This document shows, one piece after another, positions 15,511 to 24,312 of a stretch of DNA of 48,201 bases; within the stretch, counting starts at the first letter, position 1, and each line of letters starts with the position of its first letter. The notes under the pieces are model-generated. The model was not told where the DNA came from. It searched no databases and was given only the letters and a program-made list of their open reading frames with translations. The stretch comes from Crocinitomicaceae bacterium (GTDB lineage Bacteria > Bacteroidota > Bacteroidia > Flavobacteriales_D > Crocinitomicaceae). A program made the position numbers and the translations under genes. The stretch is taken from the NCBI GenBank assembly GCA_021740085.1, contig JAIPAL010000010.1:1-48201 (forward strand), written 5' to 3'.

Positions 15511-16905
15511 ATGGAGTATAGAATTGAAAAAGATACCATGGGAGAGGTTAAGGTTCCTGCTAATCGTTATTGGGGAGCTCAAACAGAACGGTCCCGAAAT
15601 AATTTTAAGATTGGACGAGAGGCGTCAATGCCAATTGAAATTATTCATGCATTTGCTTATTTGAAAAAAGCAGCCGCTCATGCAAATCATGATTTAGGTG
15701 TTTTGACATCGGAAAAACGGGATTTAATTTCAACGGTTTGTGATGAGGTATTAACAGGAATACACGACACCGAATTTCCTTTAGTTATTTGGCAGACTGG
15801 ATCCGGCACTCAGTCTAATATGAATTGTAATGAGGTAATTGCTAACCGAGCCCATGTAATTAGCGGTGGAAAATTGCTTGATGAAGAAAAAGTGTTAAAT
15901 CCAAATGATGATGTTAACAAATCACAATCTTCCAATGATACTTTTCCAACAGCGATGCATATTGCTGCCTATAAATTAACCAATGAAATTACGCTCCCAG
16001 GACTATTGAATTTACGCAATGGACTTCAAGTAAAGGTGGTAGAATTTAAAGATGTTGTAAAGACTGGCCGAACGCATTTTATGGATGCTACGCCACTTAC
16101 CTTGGGCCAAGAATTTAGTGCTTATGTAGCACAAATTGACAATTCTATTCGTGCAATAAACAATGCATTGGTTGCCGTTTCGGAATTAGCACTTGGCGGC
16201 ACAGCAGTTGGAACAGGATTAAATGCACCAAAAGGATACGATGTGTTAGTAGCAAAGAAAATAGCGGATTTTACCGGCTTACCTTTCATAACGGCAAAAA
16301 ATAAATTTGAAGCGTTGGCTGCTCACGATGCGATGGTTGAATTGTCAAGTGCATTAAAAAGGACAGCCGTTTCCTTAATGAAAATTGGTAATGATATTCG
16401 AATGTTGTCTTCAGGCCCACGTTGTGGAATTGGCGAGTTGATCATTCCGGATAACGAACCGGGATCTTCCATAATGCCAGGAAAAGTAAACCCGACACAA
16501 CCAGAAGCATTAACGATGGTGTGCGCTCAAGTAATGGGTAACGACATGACCGTTTCGGTTGCTGGCTCAAATGGTCATTTCGAATTGAATGTGTTTAAAC
16601 CAGTAATTGCATCCAATGTATTGGAATCTGCACGATTAATCGGTGATGCATGTGTATCATTCACGGATAATTGTGTAGTGGGAATACAAGCAAATTTACC
16701 GGTAATAAAATTACATCTGGACAATTCTTTAATGTTGGTAACGGCACTTAATACTAAAATTGGGTATTATAAAGCAGCGGAAATAGCAAAATATGCACAT
16801 AAAAATGGGACAACGCTAAAAGAAGCGGCAGTAGGATTAGGCCATGTTACCTCTGAAGAATATGATGAATACGTTGATCCTTCAAAAATGATAGGTGAAT
16901 TGTAA
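15511..16905 (+). CDS. fumC: Class II fumarate hydratase
   Basis: 464 residues, the usual length of the iron-independent fumarase of the aspartase/fumarase superfamily. The signature [16 protein letters not shown] (the mobile catalytic serine loop) is intact, as are [28 protein letters not shown] and [12 protein letters not shown]. It converts fumarate to L-malate in the citric acid cycle. The next gene, 107 bases downstream in the same direction, encodes isocitrate dehydrogenase, so two cycle enzymes are adjacent. The ATG at 15511 is followed by the conserved [11 protein letters not shown] start of this family. Confidence 0.96.
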   Translation: MEYRIEKDTMGEVKVPANRYWGAQTERSRNNFKIGREASMPIEIIHAFAYLKKAAAHANHDLGVLTSEKRDLISTVCDEVLTGIHDTEFPLVIWQTGSGTQSNMNCNEVIANRAHVISGGKLLDEEKVLNPNDDVNKSQSSNDTFPTAMHIAAYKLTNEITLPGLLNLRNGLQVKVVEFKDVVKTGRTHFMDATPLTLGQEFSAYVAQIDNSIRAINNALVAVSELALGGTAVGTGLNAPKGYDVLVAKKIADFTGLPFITAKNKFEALAAHDAMVELSSALKRTAVSLMKIGNDIRMLSSGPRCGIGELIIPDNEPGSSIMPGKVNPTQPEALTMVCAQVMGNDMTVSVAGSNGHFELNVFKPVIASNVLESARLIGDACVSFTDNCVVGIQANLPVIKLHLDNSLMLVTALNTKIGYYKAAEIAKYAHKNGTTLKEAAVGLGHVTSEEYDEYVDPSKMIGEL

Positions 16906-16958
16906 ATACACACTTCACATTTTTTTCTAGAAACGAGAATATAAAAACAAGCTTTTTC

Positions 16959-16979
16959 ATTCAATAATCCTTATTGAAT
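16959..16979. promoter_or_regulatory. Perfect 9+9 inverted repeat upstream of icd
   Basis: ATTCAATAA and TTATTGAAT flank a TCC spacer, ending 3 bases before a -7-like box of icd. The position suggests an operator over the icd promoter. A weak stem after fumC is the alternative reading; there is no T-run after it. Confidence 0.35.
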
Positions 16980-16982
16980 ACG

Positions 16983-16990
16983 TAATTTTG
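16983..16990 (+). promoter_or_regulatory. Candidate -7 box of icd
   Basis: TAATTTTG matches TAnnTTTG and lies 22 bases before the icd ATG, directly after the inverted repeat at 16959-16979. No TTG is present at the ideal -33 distance. Confidence 0.35.
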
Positions 16991-17012
16991 TGTAATTAAA
17001 AATTTATAAGAA

Positions 17013-18242
17013 ATGTCAAAAATTAAAGTTGCTAACCCAATAGTAGAATTAGATGGGGATGAAATGACAAGAATCATTTGGAAATTTATAAAAGACAAAT
17101 TGATTTTGCCCTATTTAGACATCGATATCAAATATTATGATTTGGGGATTGAGATGCGTGATCAAACTAATGACCAAATTACAATCGATGCAGCCGAAGC
17201 CATAAAAAAATATAAAGTAGGAGTAAAGTGTGCAACCATCACTCCAGATGAAGACAGGGTGAAAGAGTTTTCTTTAAAATCCATGTGGAAATCTCCAAAC
17301 GGTACCATTCGTAACATATTAGATGGAACTGTCTTTCGGGAGCCAATCGTTATGCAAAATGTTCCTCGTTTAGTGACTAACTGGACTTCTCCAATTATTG
17401 TTGGACGCCATGCTTTTGGTGATCAATATCGAGCTACAGATGCTGTTTTTAAAGGAAAAGGAAAATTGACAATGACTTTTACTCCTGAAAATGGTGGGGA
17501 AATTCAAACCTTCAACGTTTATGATTTTCAAGGTGATGGCGTTGGAATGGCCATGTATAATACGGATGAATCTATTCGTGGATTTGCATACAGCTGTTTT
17601 AACATGGCACTTTCAAAAAAGTGGCCTCTTTATTTATCAACGAAAAACACGATCTTAAAGAAATATGACGGTAGATTTAAAGATATCTTTGAAGAAATTT
17701 ATCAAGCGGAATTTAAGTCAAAATTTAACGATGCAGGAATAGTTTATGAGCATAGGTTAATTGATGATATGGTTGCATCGGCATTAAAATGGAGTGGGAA
17801 TTTTGTTTGGGCTTGTAAAAATTATGATGGTGATGTTCAATCTGATACAGTTGCACAAGGTTTTGGGTCCTTGGGATTAATGACGTCTGTTTTAATCACT
17901 CCAAACGGAGAAATAATGGAGGCGGAAGCAGCGCACGGAACCGTTACAAGACATTATAGAGATCATCAAGCAGGCAAAAAGACATCTACCAATCCAATAG
18001 CATCCATTTTTGCATGGACAAGGGGCTTAGCCTTTAGAGGGAAGTTAGATAACAATGAAGCCTTAATTAATTTCTGCAATGAATTAGAACGTGTTTGCAT
18101 AGAGACAGTAGAAGCTGGAATAATGACTAAGGATTTGGCAGTTTGCATTCATGGAAGCAAAACAGTCCATGGTCAGCATTATGTTTATACCGAGGAGTTT
18201 TTGGATGCTCTTGATAGAGGATTACAAGAAAAGATGAAATAA
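17013..18242 (+). CDS. icd: NADP-dependent isocitrate dehydrogenase, eukaryote-like homodimeric type
   Basis: 409 residues. The opening [26 protein letters not shown] and later [32 protein letters not shown] and [27 protein letters not shown] are characteristic of the subfamily that includes mitochondrial and cytosolic NADP-IDH, not the E. coli Icd type. It oxidatively decarboxylates isocitrate to 2-oxoglutarate with reduction of NADP+. The substrate serine-asparagine loop and the metal-binding aspartates ([18 protein letters not shown]) are present. It follows fumC in the same direction but with its own likely promoter. Confidence 0.95.
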   Translation: MSKIKVANPIVELDGDEMTRIIWKFIKDKLILPYLDIDIKYYDLGIEMRDQTNDQITIDAAEAIKKYKVGVKCATITPDEDRVKEFSLKSMWKSPNGTIRNILDGTVFREPIVMQNVPRLVTNWTSPIIVGRHAFGDQYRATDAVFKGKGKLTMTFTPENGGEIQTFNVYDFQGDGVGMAMYNTDESIRGFAYSCFNMALSKKWPLYLSTKNTILKKYDGRFKDIFEEIYQAEFKSKFNDAGIVYEHRLIDDMVASALKWSGNFVWACKNYDGDVQSDTVAQGFGSLGLMTSVLITPNGEIMEAEAAHGTVTRHYRDHQAGKKTSTNPIASIFAWTRGLAFRGKLDNNEALINFCNELERVCIETVEAGIMTKDLAVCIHGSKTVHGQHYVYTEEFLDALDRGLQEKMK

Positions 18243-18318
18243 AAATATCCTCTCGTTGTTGCGCTTTATTCAAAATTTCAGTGTAATTTGGATACTTGTT
18301 TATCTTTAATTATATAGA

Positions 18319-19701
18319 ATGAGATATTGGATTTTTGTATTACCCTTTCTTTTTGTCGCTTGTAAATCAATTGATGTAGCCACACCGGAATTTCGGACAA
18401 TTCCTTTGCCGGCGGTTAATAATCAAGTTTCTACCCTAACCATTCCTGTACAGATTAATTTAAAGAGTTATTTAAAAGAGGTTGAAGCCAGCTTGCCAAT
18501 GGCTTTCTCTGGTGCCGAAGAACAATGTGAAGGAATTAGTTTTTCCTATCGATTTTTTAGAGAACCTATTGCTTTTACATTTAAAACAGACGGCCTTTAT
18601 TATGCAGTTGATGGAAAATTCGACTTGAAATTAAATTATTGCCCCAAATGCGTTTATTTATTTGATAAAAAAGGCACTTGTACAATACCTAGGATTTATA
18701 CAGATTGCGGCATAGATGATCCAATGCGCAAGGTTAAAGTTGCCTATTCAACCAAAATTAACCTGACTCCAACGTTTAAGTTTGATGCTAGTACCAAACT
18801 AGAAAAGTTCGATATGCTTGATCCCTGCAAAATAACAGTCTTTAACTATGATGCTACCTCGGAGGTTAAAAAGCAAGTAAGTGGTGAGTTAAAAGCCCTT
18901 GAAAAAGAAATTGATAAACAAATTGAATCAGTCGACATTCGTTCATCAATGATAGAGGTTTGGAATGAACTGCAAGAGCCATTGGCAATTGAAAGCTATG
19001 GATTTTTGTACCTTCAGCCTAAGGCGCTTTCACTGGGCAAAATGGCTTTTTCAAAAGACAAAGTGGATGTTGATTTGAATCTTACTATAGCACCAATGGT
19101 GGTAACTGAAAATATTAATTATCAACGCACCACACTACCGGACATGCAGCCATTTAAAAAAACAAATGGTTTAGATATGATGCTTGATCTTAATGCCTCA
19201 TACGATTCATTATCTACGTTAATAAGTACATCTTTAAAGGACAAGGAGATTTTGTTTAAGAAAAAGAAAATTATTATTAAAAGCATCGTAATAAAAGGTG
19301 CGCTAGATAGCACTATTGTTTTTGCTGTAGCGTTTGAAGGGGCAAAGAAAGGCACTGTGTTTTTAGTGGGAAAACCGACGATAGATGAAAAAAACCAATC
19401 TGTTTCAATTCGTGATATTGCCTTTGATATTGAAACAAAAAGCGTTTTGTTAAAAACGGCTAAATGGATGTTTAATGATAAAATAATTAGTGAAATTCAA
19501 AAAGTGGCAACGTATGATTTACAGGTTTTACTCGATGATGCAAAAGAGACGATAAGCAAACAGTTAAATGGAGCAATCACAGAAGGTATTGATATGGCCG
19601 GAAAAATCAATAACATACAGGTTAAAAGCCTTTATTTAACCAATAGCCATTTGGTAATAAGAACGAACATCCTTGGCGAATTGAAACTAAAATTAAATTA
19701 A
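18319..19701 (+). CDS. DUF4403-type lipoprotein
   Basis: 460 residues with a short lipoprotein signal ending LFVAC (Cys15). The sequence then runs STLTIPVQINLKSYLKEVEASLP, a pattern I associate with DUF4403, a family of Bacteroidota and Proteobacteria envelope proteins of about this length. Long beta-rich stretches alternate with helices (for example VKKQVSGELKALEKEIDKQI), reminiscent of lipid-binding tubular folds, but this is inference. Five cysteines cluster at residues about 70-135 (LNYCPKC, TCTIPRIYTDC). Function unknown. It precedes an OmpA-family gene by 16 bases, so the two are probably co-transcribed envelope genes. Confidence 0.75.
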   Translation: MRYWIFVLPFLFVACKSIDVATPEFRTIPLPAVNNQVSTLTIPVQINLKSYLKEVEASLPMAFSGAEEQCEGISFSYRFFREPIAFTFKTDGLYYAVDGKFDLKLNYCPKCVYLFDKKGTCTIPRIYTDCGIDDPMRKVKVAYSTKINLTPTFKFDASTKLEKFDMLDPCKITVFNYDATSEVKKQVSGELKALEKEIDKQIESVDIRSSMIEVWNELQEPLAIESYGFLYLQPKALSLGKMAFSKDKVDVDLNLTIAPMVVTENINYQRTTLPDMQPFKKTNGLDMMLDLNASYDSLSTLISTSLKDKEILFKKKKIIIKSIVIKGALDSTIVFAVAFEGAKKGTVFLVGKPTIDEKNQSVSIRDIAFDIETKSVLLKTAKWMFNDKIISEIQKVATYDLQVLLDDAKETISKQLNGAITEGIDMAGKINNIQVKSLYLTNSHLVIRTNILGELKLKLN

Positions 19702-19717
19702 TGCGTTTCAGCCCCTT

Positions 19718-20863
19718 ATGTGGGCGATTAGAATTACGTTATTTTATTTTATTTTTTGTTTCGGTGTCTTAGGGCAAAAGACAGATGTTTCTGTTTGCCG
19801 AGGAAGTACATCTGTTAATAAAAATGTTTCCTATGCGTTAAATTTTCTAGGAAAAAAGAAGATAGACGCTCTTAATCTTTTTGGTTATTGCAATTTCCCC
19901 AACATTTCTAATAATTATATTTGGCTCAACTTCACTCCTAATTCTTATGGCAATTTAGACATTGTATTTGGCGATAAGCCTGATTCATTAACTGTTTTTA
20001 TTTTTGAATGTAAAACCAATGATCCATGTGCTGAAATAATAGAAAAAAGAGCCAATTTGATCTTATGTCATTTTACCGACAAGAAGATTGATCCATATGA
20101 AGTTAAACCGGTTTTCTTAACGAATAACAGCTCCTATTTCATTGCTTTCAATACCACAAAAGGGGCCACATCTAAATTAGACTTCACAATAAAGTTTGAA
20201 GAAAGTGATCAGTTTGGGGCTTATTTGGAAGACTCTCTTTCATTAAATCTTGTAAGTCGATATGATCAGCCTATCTATGCATTGCATTTGGTTGATGAGA
20301 TTAGTAAAAAGCCGGTGGTAGCAAGAATCTATATTTCATCAACAGGGAATCTTGATGGATCTTATCGCGCCAGTGATTTACGTCTTAACAATACAAAAAA
20401 TCTTAAGGCAAAATTACGAATCGATGCGCAAGGCTATTTTTCTAAAGATTTGTTAGAACATAAAATAATTGGCAATGCAAGTTCTCATGATACAATCAGT
20501 TTGGTGCCAATTACTAGCGGTGCCATAGCAAAACTCGACGACATTAATTTTGTTGGAGGATTGGCAGTTATTTCCGATGAATCCTTGCCAAAACTTAAAC
20601 GATTGAAAGATTTTTTAGTCTTAAATCCGAGCATATCAATTGAAATACAAGGCCATGTTAATGAAGAAGGCGCTAACTCCATGAATTCTCAACGATTATC
20701 CAAAAAGCGTGCACAAAAAATCATGCGTTATTTAGTTCAGAATGGAATAGAACCCAATCGATTGAAGGCTATTGGTTATGGTAATTCTAAACCATTATTT
20801 CAATATCCAGCAGATGATAATCAGCGTGAAGCGAATAGACGGGTAGAAATAAAAGTAGATTAA
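19718..20863 (+). CDS. OmpA-family outer-membrane or periplasmic protein
   Basis: 381 residues with a signal peptide ending GVLGQ. Residues about 20-260 are a beta-rich region of unknown type. The last 110 or so residues are an OmpA-C-like peptidoglycan-binding domain: a segment SIEIQGHVNEEG, then SQRLSKKRAQKIMRYLVQNGI and RLKAIGYGNSKP, ending NREANRRVEIKVD-like. Such domains anchor the outer membrane to peptidoglycan through diaminopimelate. It probably is made together with the DUF4403-type gene. Its stop codon overlaps that of the convergent DUF420 gene. Confidence 0.88.
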   Translation: MWAIRITLFYFIFCFGVLGQKTDVSVCRGSTSVNKNVSYALNFLGKKKIDALNLFGYCNFPNISNNYIWLNFTPNSYGNLDIVFGDKPDSLTVFIFECKTNDPCAEIIEKRANLILCHFTDKKIDPYEVKPVFLTNNSSYFIAFNTTKGATSKLDFTIKFEESDQFGAYLEDSLSLNLVSRYDQPIYALHLVDEISKKPVVARIYISSTGNLDGSYRASDLRLNNTKNLKAKLRIDAQGYFSKDLLEHKIIGNASSHDTISLVPITSGAIAKLDDINFVGGLAVISDESLPKLKRLKDFLVLNPSISIEIQGHVNEEGANSMNSQRLSKKRAQKIMRYLVQNGIEPNRLKAIGYGNSKPLFQYPADDNQREANRRVEIKVD

Positions 20864-21384
20864 GCAGGGTAGAAAGGAGAAATCATCCAAAACACGACCA
20901 CTCCAGTTATAGCGACATATAACCAAATCGGAAAGGCAAAACGAGTCCACTTCTTATGTTTAACAAAATCACCTTCCCAGGCAAATAGATAAGCAAATAG
21001 CACGATTGGAATAACTGCCACGCTCAATAATATATGTGAAATAAGAATAAAATAATAAACAAGATTATATTTCCCTTCATACTCGGTTGGATCTGAAGTC
21101 ATGTGATAGGCAATATAACTTAATAAAAATACCACAGATAATGCCATACACACTTTAATCGTTATTTCATGGCTTCTCCTTTTCCCATTCTTGATAAAGA
21201 CCAATGCTAGAATTAATAAAATGGCTGTTAGTCCATTTATTCCAGCATAAAAAGTGGGTAAAAAAGATAGGTCTATCCCGGGTATTTTTATACCAAAAAG
21301 CGCAGCAACGGCAATTGGGATTATTATAGACAAGGCAATTACCACCTTGCGATACTTCGTTGATTTTAACTCGTTATTTAGCAT
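20860..21384 (-). CDS. DUF420 membrane protein (cytochrome oxidase assembly)
   Basis: 174 residues with five predicted membrane helices. LPTFYAGINGLTAILLILALVFI, SYIAYHMTSDPTEYEGK and LSVAVIPIVLFAY match DUF420, a family found with caa3-type oxidase genes and linked in Gram-positives to oxidase maturation (CtaM). The histidines in AYHM and ISHILL fit a metal or haem-handling membrane protein. It is the last gene of the oxidase assembly operon and overlaps the upstream sco gene by 11 bases. Its role in oxidase assembly is inferred from family and context. Confidence 0.85.
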   Translation of the reverse strand: MLNNELKSTKYRKVVIALSIIIPIAVAALFGIKIPGIDLSFLPTFYAGINGLTAILLILALVFIKNGKRRSHEITIKVCMALSVVFLLSYIAYHMTSDPTEYEGKYNLVYYFILISHILLSVAVIPIVLFAYLFAWEGDFVKHKKWTRFAFPIWLYVAITGVVVFWMISPFYPA

Positions 21385-22045
21385 GATATTCGTATTTTAT
21401 GAGATTGTTTACATCATTTAAAAGCCGCTTGTATTCTTCTTGATTGACTGTCAAATCAAAATTGGTTACTGCATAAACGCCTCGGACATATCCTGCTTTA
21501 TCAACTAAAGTAAATGAACCAGAATGTGCATATCCTCCAGCAGATAGGCTATCTCTCCCTGCGAATGTCAAAAAATGCTTGATACCGAGTGTGTGTGTGG
21601 TTGCTTCATCTCCGGTCAAGAAAGCCCAGTTTTTTGCGTTGATACCATTTCGCTGTTTAAATTCCTTTAATTTGGAAGGAGTGTCTTTTTTTGGGTCGAT
21701 AGAGAAAGACAAAAACTGAATGTGTTTTTTATATTTATCAGTTTGGGTTACTAATTTTTTCAATTGCTGATTCATGATTGGACAAATAGTCGGGCAGGTA
21801 GCAAAGAAGAATTCAACAATCCACACTTTATTTTTAAAGTCAGAATTCGTTACCCTAATAGAATCTTCGTTTAAATATTGGAAAAGTGGTATGGTGGAAT
21901 AGGTAGAATCGATTATTTCTTTCCCGTTTTTTGTATAGTAAACGACATCGTAATTTCCAAGTTTTGGAAGCGGGTTAGGTTTAGATGGCTGGCAAGAAAC
22001 TAAAAAGCATCCAAAAAGAAATAGTGCAGCATAAACACGTTTCAT
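21374..22045 (-). CDS. Sco1/SenC copper chaperone lipoprotein
   Basis: 223 residues. Lipoprotein signal FLVSC (Cys18), then a thioredoxin-like Sco domain with the copper-binding CPTIC motif (Cys84, Cys88) and the distal ligand His174 in GYAHSGSFTLVD. SIDPKKDTPSKLKEF and the segment NWAFLTGD are further Sco hallmarks. Sco proteins deliver copper to, or reduce the thiols of, the CuA site of cytochrome oxidase subunit II. It is complete, in contrast to the Sco-like gene directly upstream, and overlaps it by 4 bases, so the two are co-translated. Confidence 0.92.
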   Translation of the reverse strand: MKRVYAALFLFGCFLVSCQPSKPNPLPKLGNYDVVYYTKNGKEIIDSTYSTIPLFQYLNEDSIRVTNSDFKNKVWIVEFFFATCPTICPIMNQQLKKLVTQTDKYKKHIQFLSFSIDPKKDTPSKLKEFKQRNGINAKNWAFLTGDEATTHTLGIKHFLTFAGRDSLSAGGYAHSGSFTLVDKAGYVRGVYAVTNFDLTVNQEEYKRLLNDVNNLIKYEYHAK

Positions 22046-22716
22046 TTTCGTGCTTTTATCTTATCATATTCCTTTTGAAGAAGCGCAATATTTTCTTTCA
22101 TTCTTCTAATTAAACCCTCTTCATTCCCGGGTAATACCATGCGAAGATTACCCGCTTTGTCAATTAAAAGTAGGAGTTCCTGAAAAGCTTCTCCACCAAA
22201 ATAGTTATCTCCTTTTTGTAAAAGTGTTTGGCCGTTATTAGAAACATCGTAGATCTTTCTAGCATCACCATTAGCAATAATCCAGAGTTTAGGGTCGTAA
22301 CCTTCAGCTAAATCTTTAAGGCTACTCCTTACTTCATTAAGGTTTTTGACGGGATTGCCTTTACCATCTGTCACGAAGGAAATAATCCTTACCTGCTTCA
22401 TTTTTTTGTGACTGTTCTTCCGGATGTGTTGATAAATGAGTTGATTCAAATGCCAAAGAGATATAGCACATACGTTGGGACAATCATTTTGGATCGTCGA
22501 AATTAAAACGATATCATTTTTAAATTCGGAAGAAATTCTAGTTTTATTATCAGCATCAATAAAAACAAAGGGTTTTATTTTGCCAAAATCGGCTAGTTTT
22601 TGAAATTTATGCTCACAACCAATAGAAGAAACGAAGATTAATATTAAGGCTGGAGTAAACACTAGTAATAAAGCTAACAGTGCTTTTTTCTTGTTTTTAA
22701 CGGGTGTTTTATCCAT
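22042..22716 (-). CDS. Sco-like protein lacking the distal copper-ligand histidine
   Basis: 224 residues. An N-terminal membrane helix (about 12-33) anchors a thioredoxin-like domain. The CxxxC motif is present in QNDCPNVCAIS (Cys79, Cys83). Where the intact paralogue has His174 six residues before LVD, this one has Phe178 before LLLID, so the third copper ligand is missing. The rest of the fold (FVTDGKGNPV, WIIANGDA, LLIDKAGNLRM) follows Sco. It may have become a thiol-disulfide reductase or a partner of the canonical Sco encoded just downstream (inference). It lies 2 bases after the subunit IV gene. Confidence 0.85.
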   Translation of the reverse strand: MDKTPVKNKKKALLALLLVFTPALILIFVSSIGCEHKFQKLADFGKIKPFVFIDADNKTRISSEFKNDIVLISTIQNDCPNVCAISLWHLNQLIYQHIRKNSHKKMKQVRIISFVTDGKGNPVKNLNEVRSSLKDLAEGYDPKLWIIANGDARKIYDVSNNGQTLLQKGDNYFGGEAFQELLLLIDKAGNLRMVLPGNEEGLIRRMKENIALLQKEYDKIKARK

Positions 22717-22718
22717 TA

Positions 22719-23087
22719 TTAGTTACCATACAGCGCCAAGGCACCGCCCACGTTTAATGCCTCACAAAGCGCGATGAAAATCAAGTAGAGAACAAAAATG
22801 AAGTAAGGAATTAAAATAACATTTCGCATCCATTTCTTCTCGTCGCCCAAGTGCATGAAAATCATTACAATATATCCGGCTTTAAATAAAGTTAAAACAA
22901 TAAATGTCCACTTTACAAATGGCCATAGGCTTGAGTTCTGATGAATAAAGGCGCCTAAAAGCACCTCCGCTGCCGTAATCACAGTTAACAAGATGGTTAC
23001 AAAGAAAATCTTCTTACGAATTTTTTTTCCTTGATCTTCCGAATGATGCGTATGCAGTGAATATTCAATTAAATCGTCTCTTAACAT
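22719..23087 (-). CDS. Cytochrome c oxidase subunit IV (bacterial, CtaF/CoxD-like)
   Basis: 122 residues with three membrane helices. The N-terminus is histidine-rich and hydrophilic (LHTHHSEDQGKKI), followed by ILLTVITAAEVLLGAF, KAGYIVMIFMHLGDEKKWMR and a last helix. The segment MIFMHLGDEKK is typical of the prokaryotic subunit IV family. It is a small accessory subunit of the haem-copper oxidase. It lies 10 bases after the subunit III gene and 2 bases before the Sco-like gene. Confidence 0.9.
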   Translation of the reverse strand: MLRDDLIEYSLHTHHSEDQGKKIRKKIFFVTILLTVITAAEVLLGAFIHQNSSLWPFVKWTFIVLTLFKAGYIVMIFMHLGDEKKWMRNVILIPYFIFVLYLIFIALCEALNVGGALALYGN

Positions 23088-23097
23088 AAAATAATAT

Positions 23098-24291
23098 TTA
23101 AACTAGATAGAAAAATGTAAAAACGAAAACCCATACTAAATCAACAAAATGCCAATAAAGCCCTGTCTTTTCAACCATTTCATAATGCCCTCTTTTGTGG
23201 TAAGTGCCTAAAACAACACCGATACAAATGATAATATTGATAATTACACCAGAGAATACATGGAAACCATGAAAACCGGTGATAAAAAAGAAGAATTGCC
23301 CGTATTGTTGTGGTCCGTATTCGTTTTGTTTAAGGTTTGCCCCATAAACTACTTTATTGGCAGATCCTTCAGAAATAGAACCATAATAGAGTTCGGTTGC
23401 TTTCTTTCCTTCGATTGGTTCACTTCCAACTTTAAATTTACTCCCTGATTTTTTCGTGATTAACATTAAATGTTCATCTGCCTTTTTATTTATTTTAGCA
23501 ATAGATCCATCGTGTAAAATAATAACCCCTCCAGTGAATGGTTTTGATTGTATTTCGTTTAATTGTTTTTTTAGTAAGACCAGTTTATTATTTAAAACAA
23601 TTAGTTTCTCTGCAGCCCCTTTAACACCTGTAGTGTCCATTTTTAATTGAGCAGTTATTTTCTTTTGATCGCTGAGGTTTACAATTACGCTTTCGTTGCG
23701 GTAAATAGAACCTTTTTCAGCGGCATGTTGAAATTGATGTAGTAAATCAGTTTTAATGATGTCTCCATTTTTGTGATGCACTCCACCTTTAATGACTGCG
23801 AAATTCTCAATTTCACCAAAGTGACCCCTCACAATAGCTTGTGAACCATCGGCTAATTCTATTTTTCCAAACTCTGACCCATGAATAAAGTGACTCCATT
23901 CCCATGCTTGAGACCCTAAGAAAAAGAAACCACCTATTATGGTTGCAATCATCCATTTAATAACACCTTTTCTGTCCATTCTATGTCCTGCTTCCACCGC
24001 TAGAACCATAGTTACCGATGATACAATTAAAATAAAAGTCATTAAAGCAACATATAAAAGAGGATAACCATGACCTAGAAACGGCATAGAATTAAACGTC
24101 TCTTCACCAATTGGCCACGCGGCTTGCGCAGCGTGTCTTGTATATCCGTATGCAATCAGTAAACCTGTAAAAGTAAGCGCATCTGAAACCAAGAAAAACC
24201 ACATCATTAGTTTTCCGTAACTAGTTGAAAATGGGGATTCTTTACCGCCCCAAAGTGTTTTAGAATCTAATATTACTGCATGTTCTCCCAT
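23098..24291 (-). CDS. Cytochrome c oxidase subunit III with large loop insertion
   Basis: 397 residues. Residues 24-138 hold the first helices with YGKLMMWFFLVSDALTFTGL, MTFILIVSSVTMVLAVEAGHR and LGSQAWEWSHFI. Residues about 139-329 are a hydrophilic, beta-rich insertion (GKIELADGSQAIVRGHFGEI, ILHDGSIAKINKK). Residues 330-397 resume the subunit III core (FFFFITGFHGFHVFSG, GLYWHFVDLVWVFVF). Flavobacterial subunit III proteins often carry an insertion here, but this one is long. It is a core subunit of the caa3-type or related oxidase. The related 349-residue protein is encoded directly upstream. Confidence 0.92.
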   Translation of the reverse strand: MGEHAVILDSKTLWGGKESPFSTSYGKLMMWFFLVSDALTFTGLLIAYGYTRHAAQAAWPIGEETFNSMPFLGHGYPLLYVALMTFILIVSSVTMVLAVEAGHRMDRKGVIKWMIATIIGGFFFLGSQAWEWSHFIHGSEFGKIELADGSQAIVRGHFGEIENFAVIKGGVHHKNGDIIKTDLLHQFQHAAEKGSIYRNESVIVNLSDQKKITAQLKMDTTGVKGAAEKLIVLNNKLVLLKKQLNEIQSKPFTGGVIILHDGSIAKINKKADEHLMLITKKSGSKFKVGSEPIEGKKATELYYGSISEGSANKVVYGANLKQNEYGPQQYGQFFFFITGFHGFHVFSGVIINIIICIGVVLGTYHKRGHYEMVEKTGLYWHFVDLVWVFVFTFFYLV

Positions 24292-24312
24292 TACTTTTAA
24301 TTTTGAGCGAAA

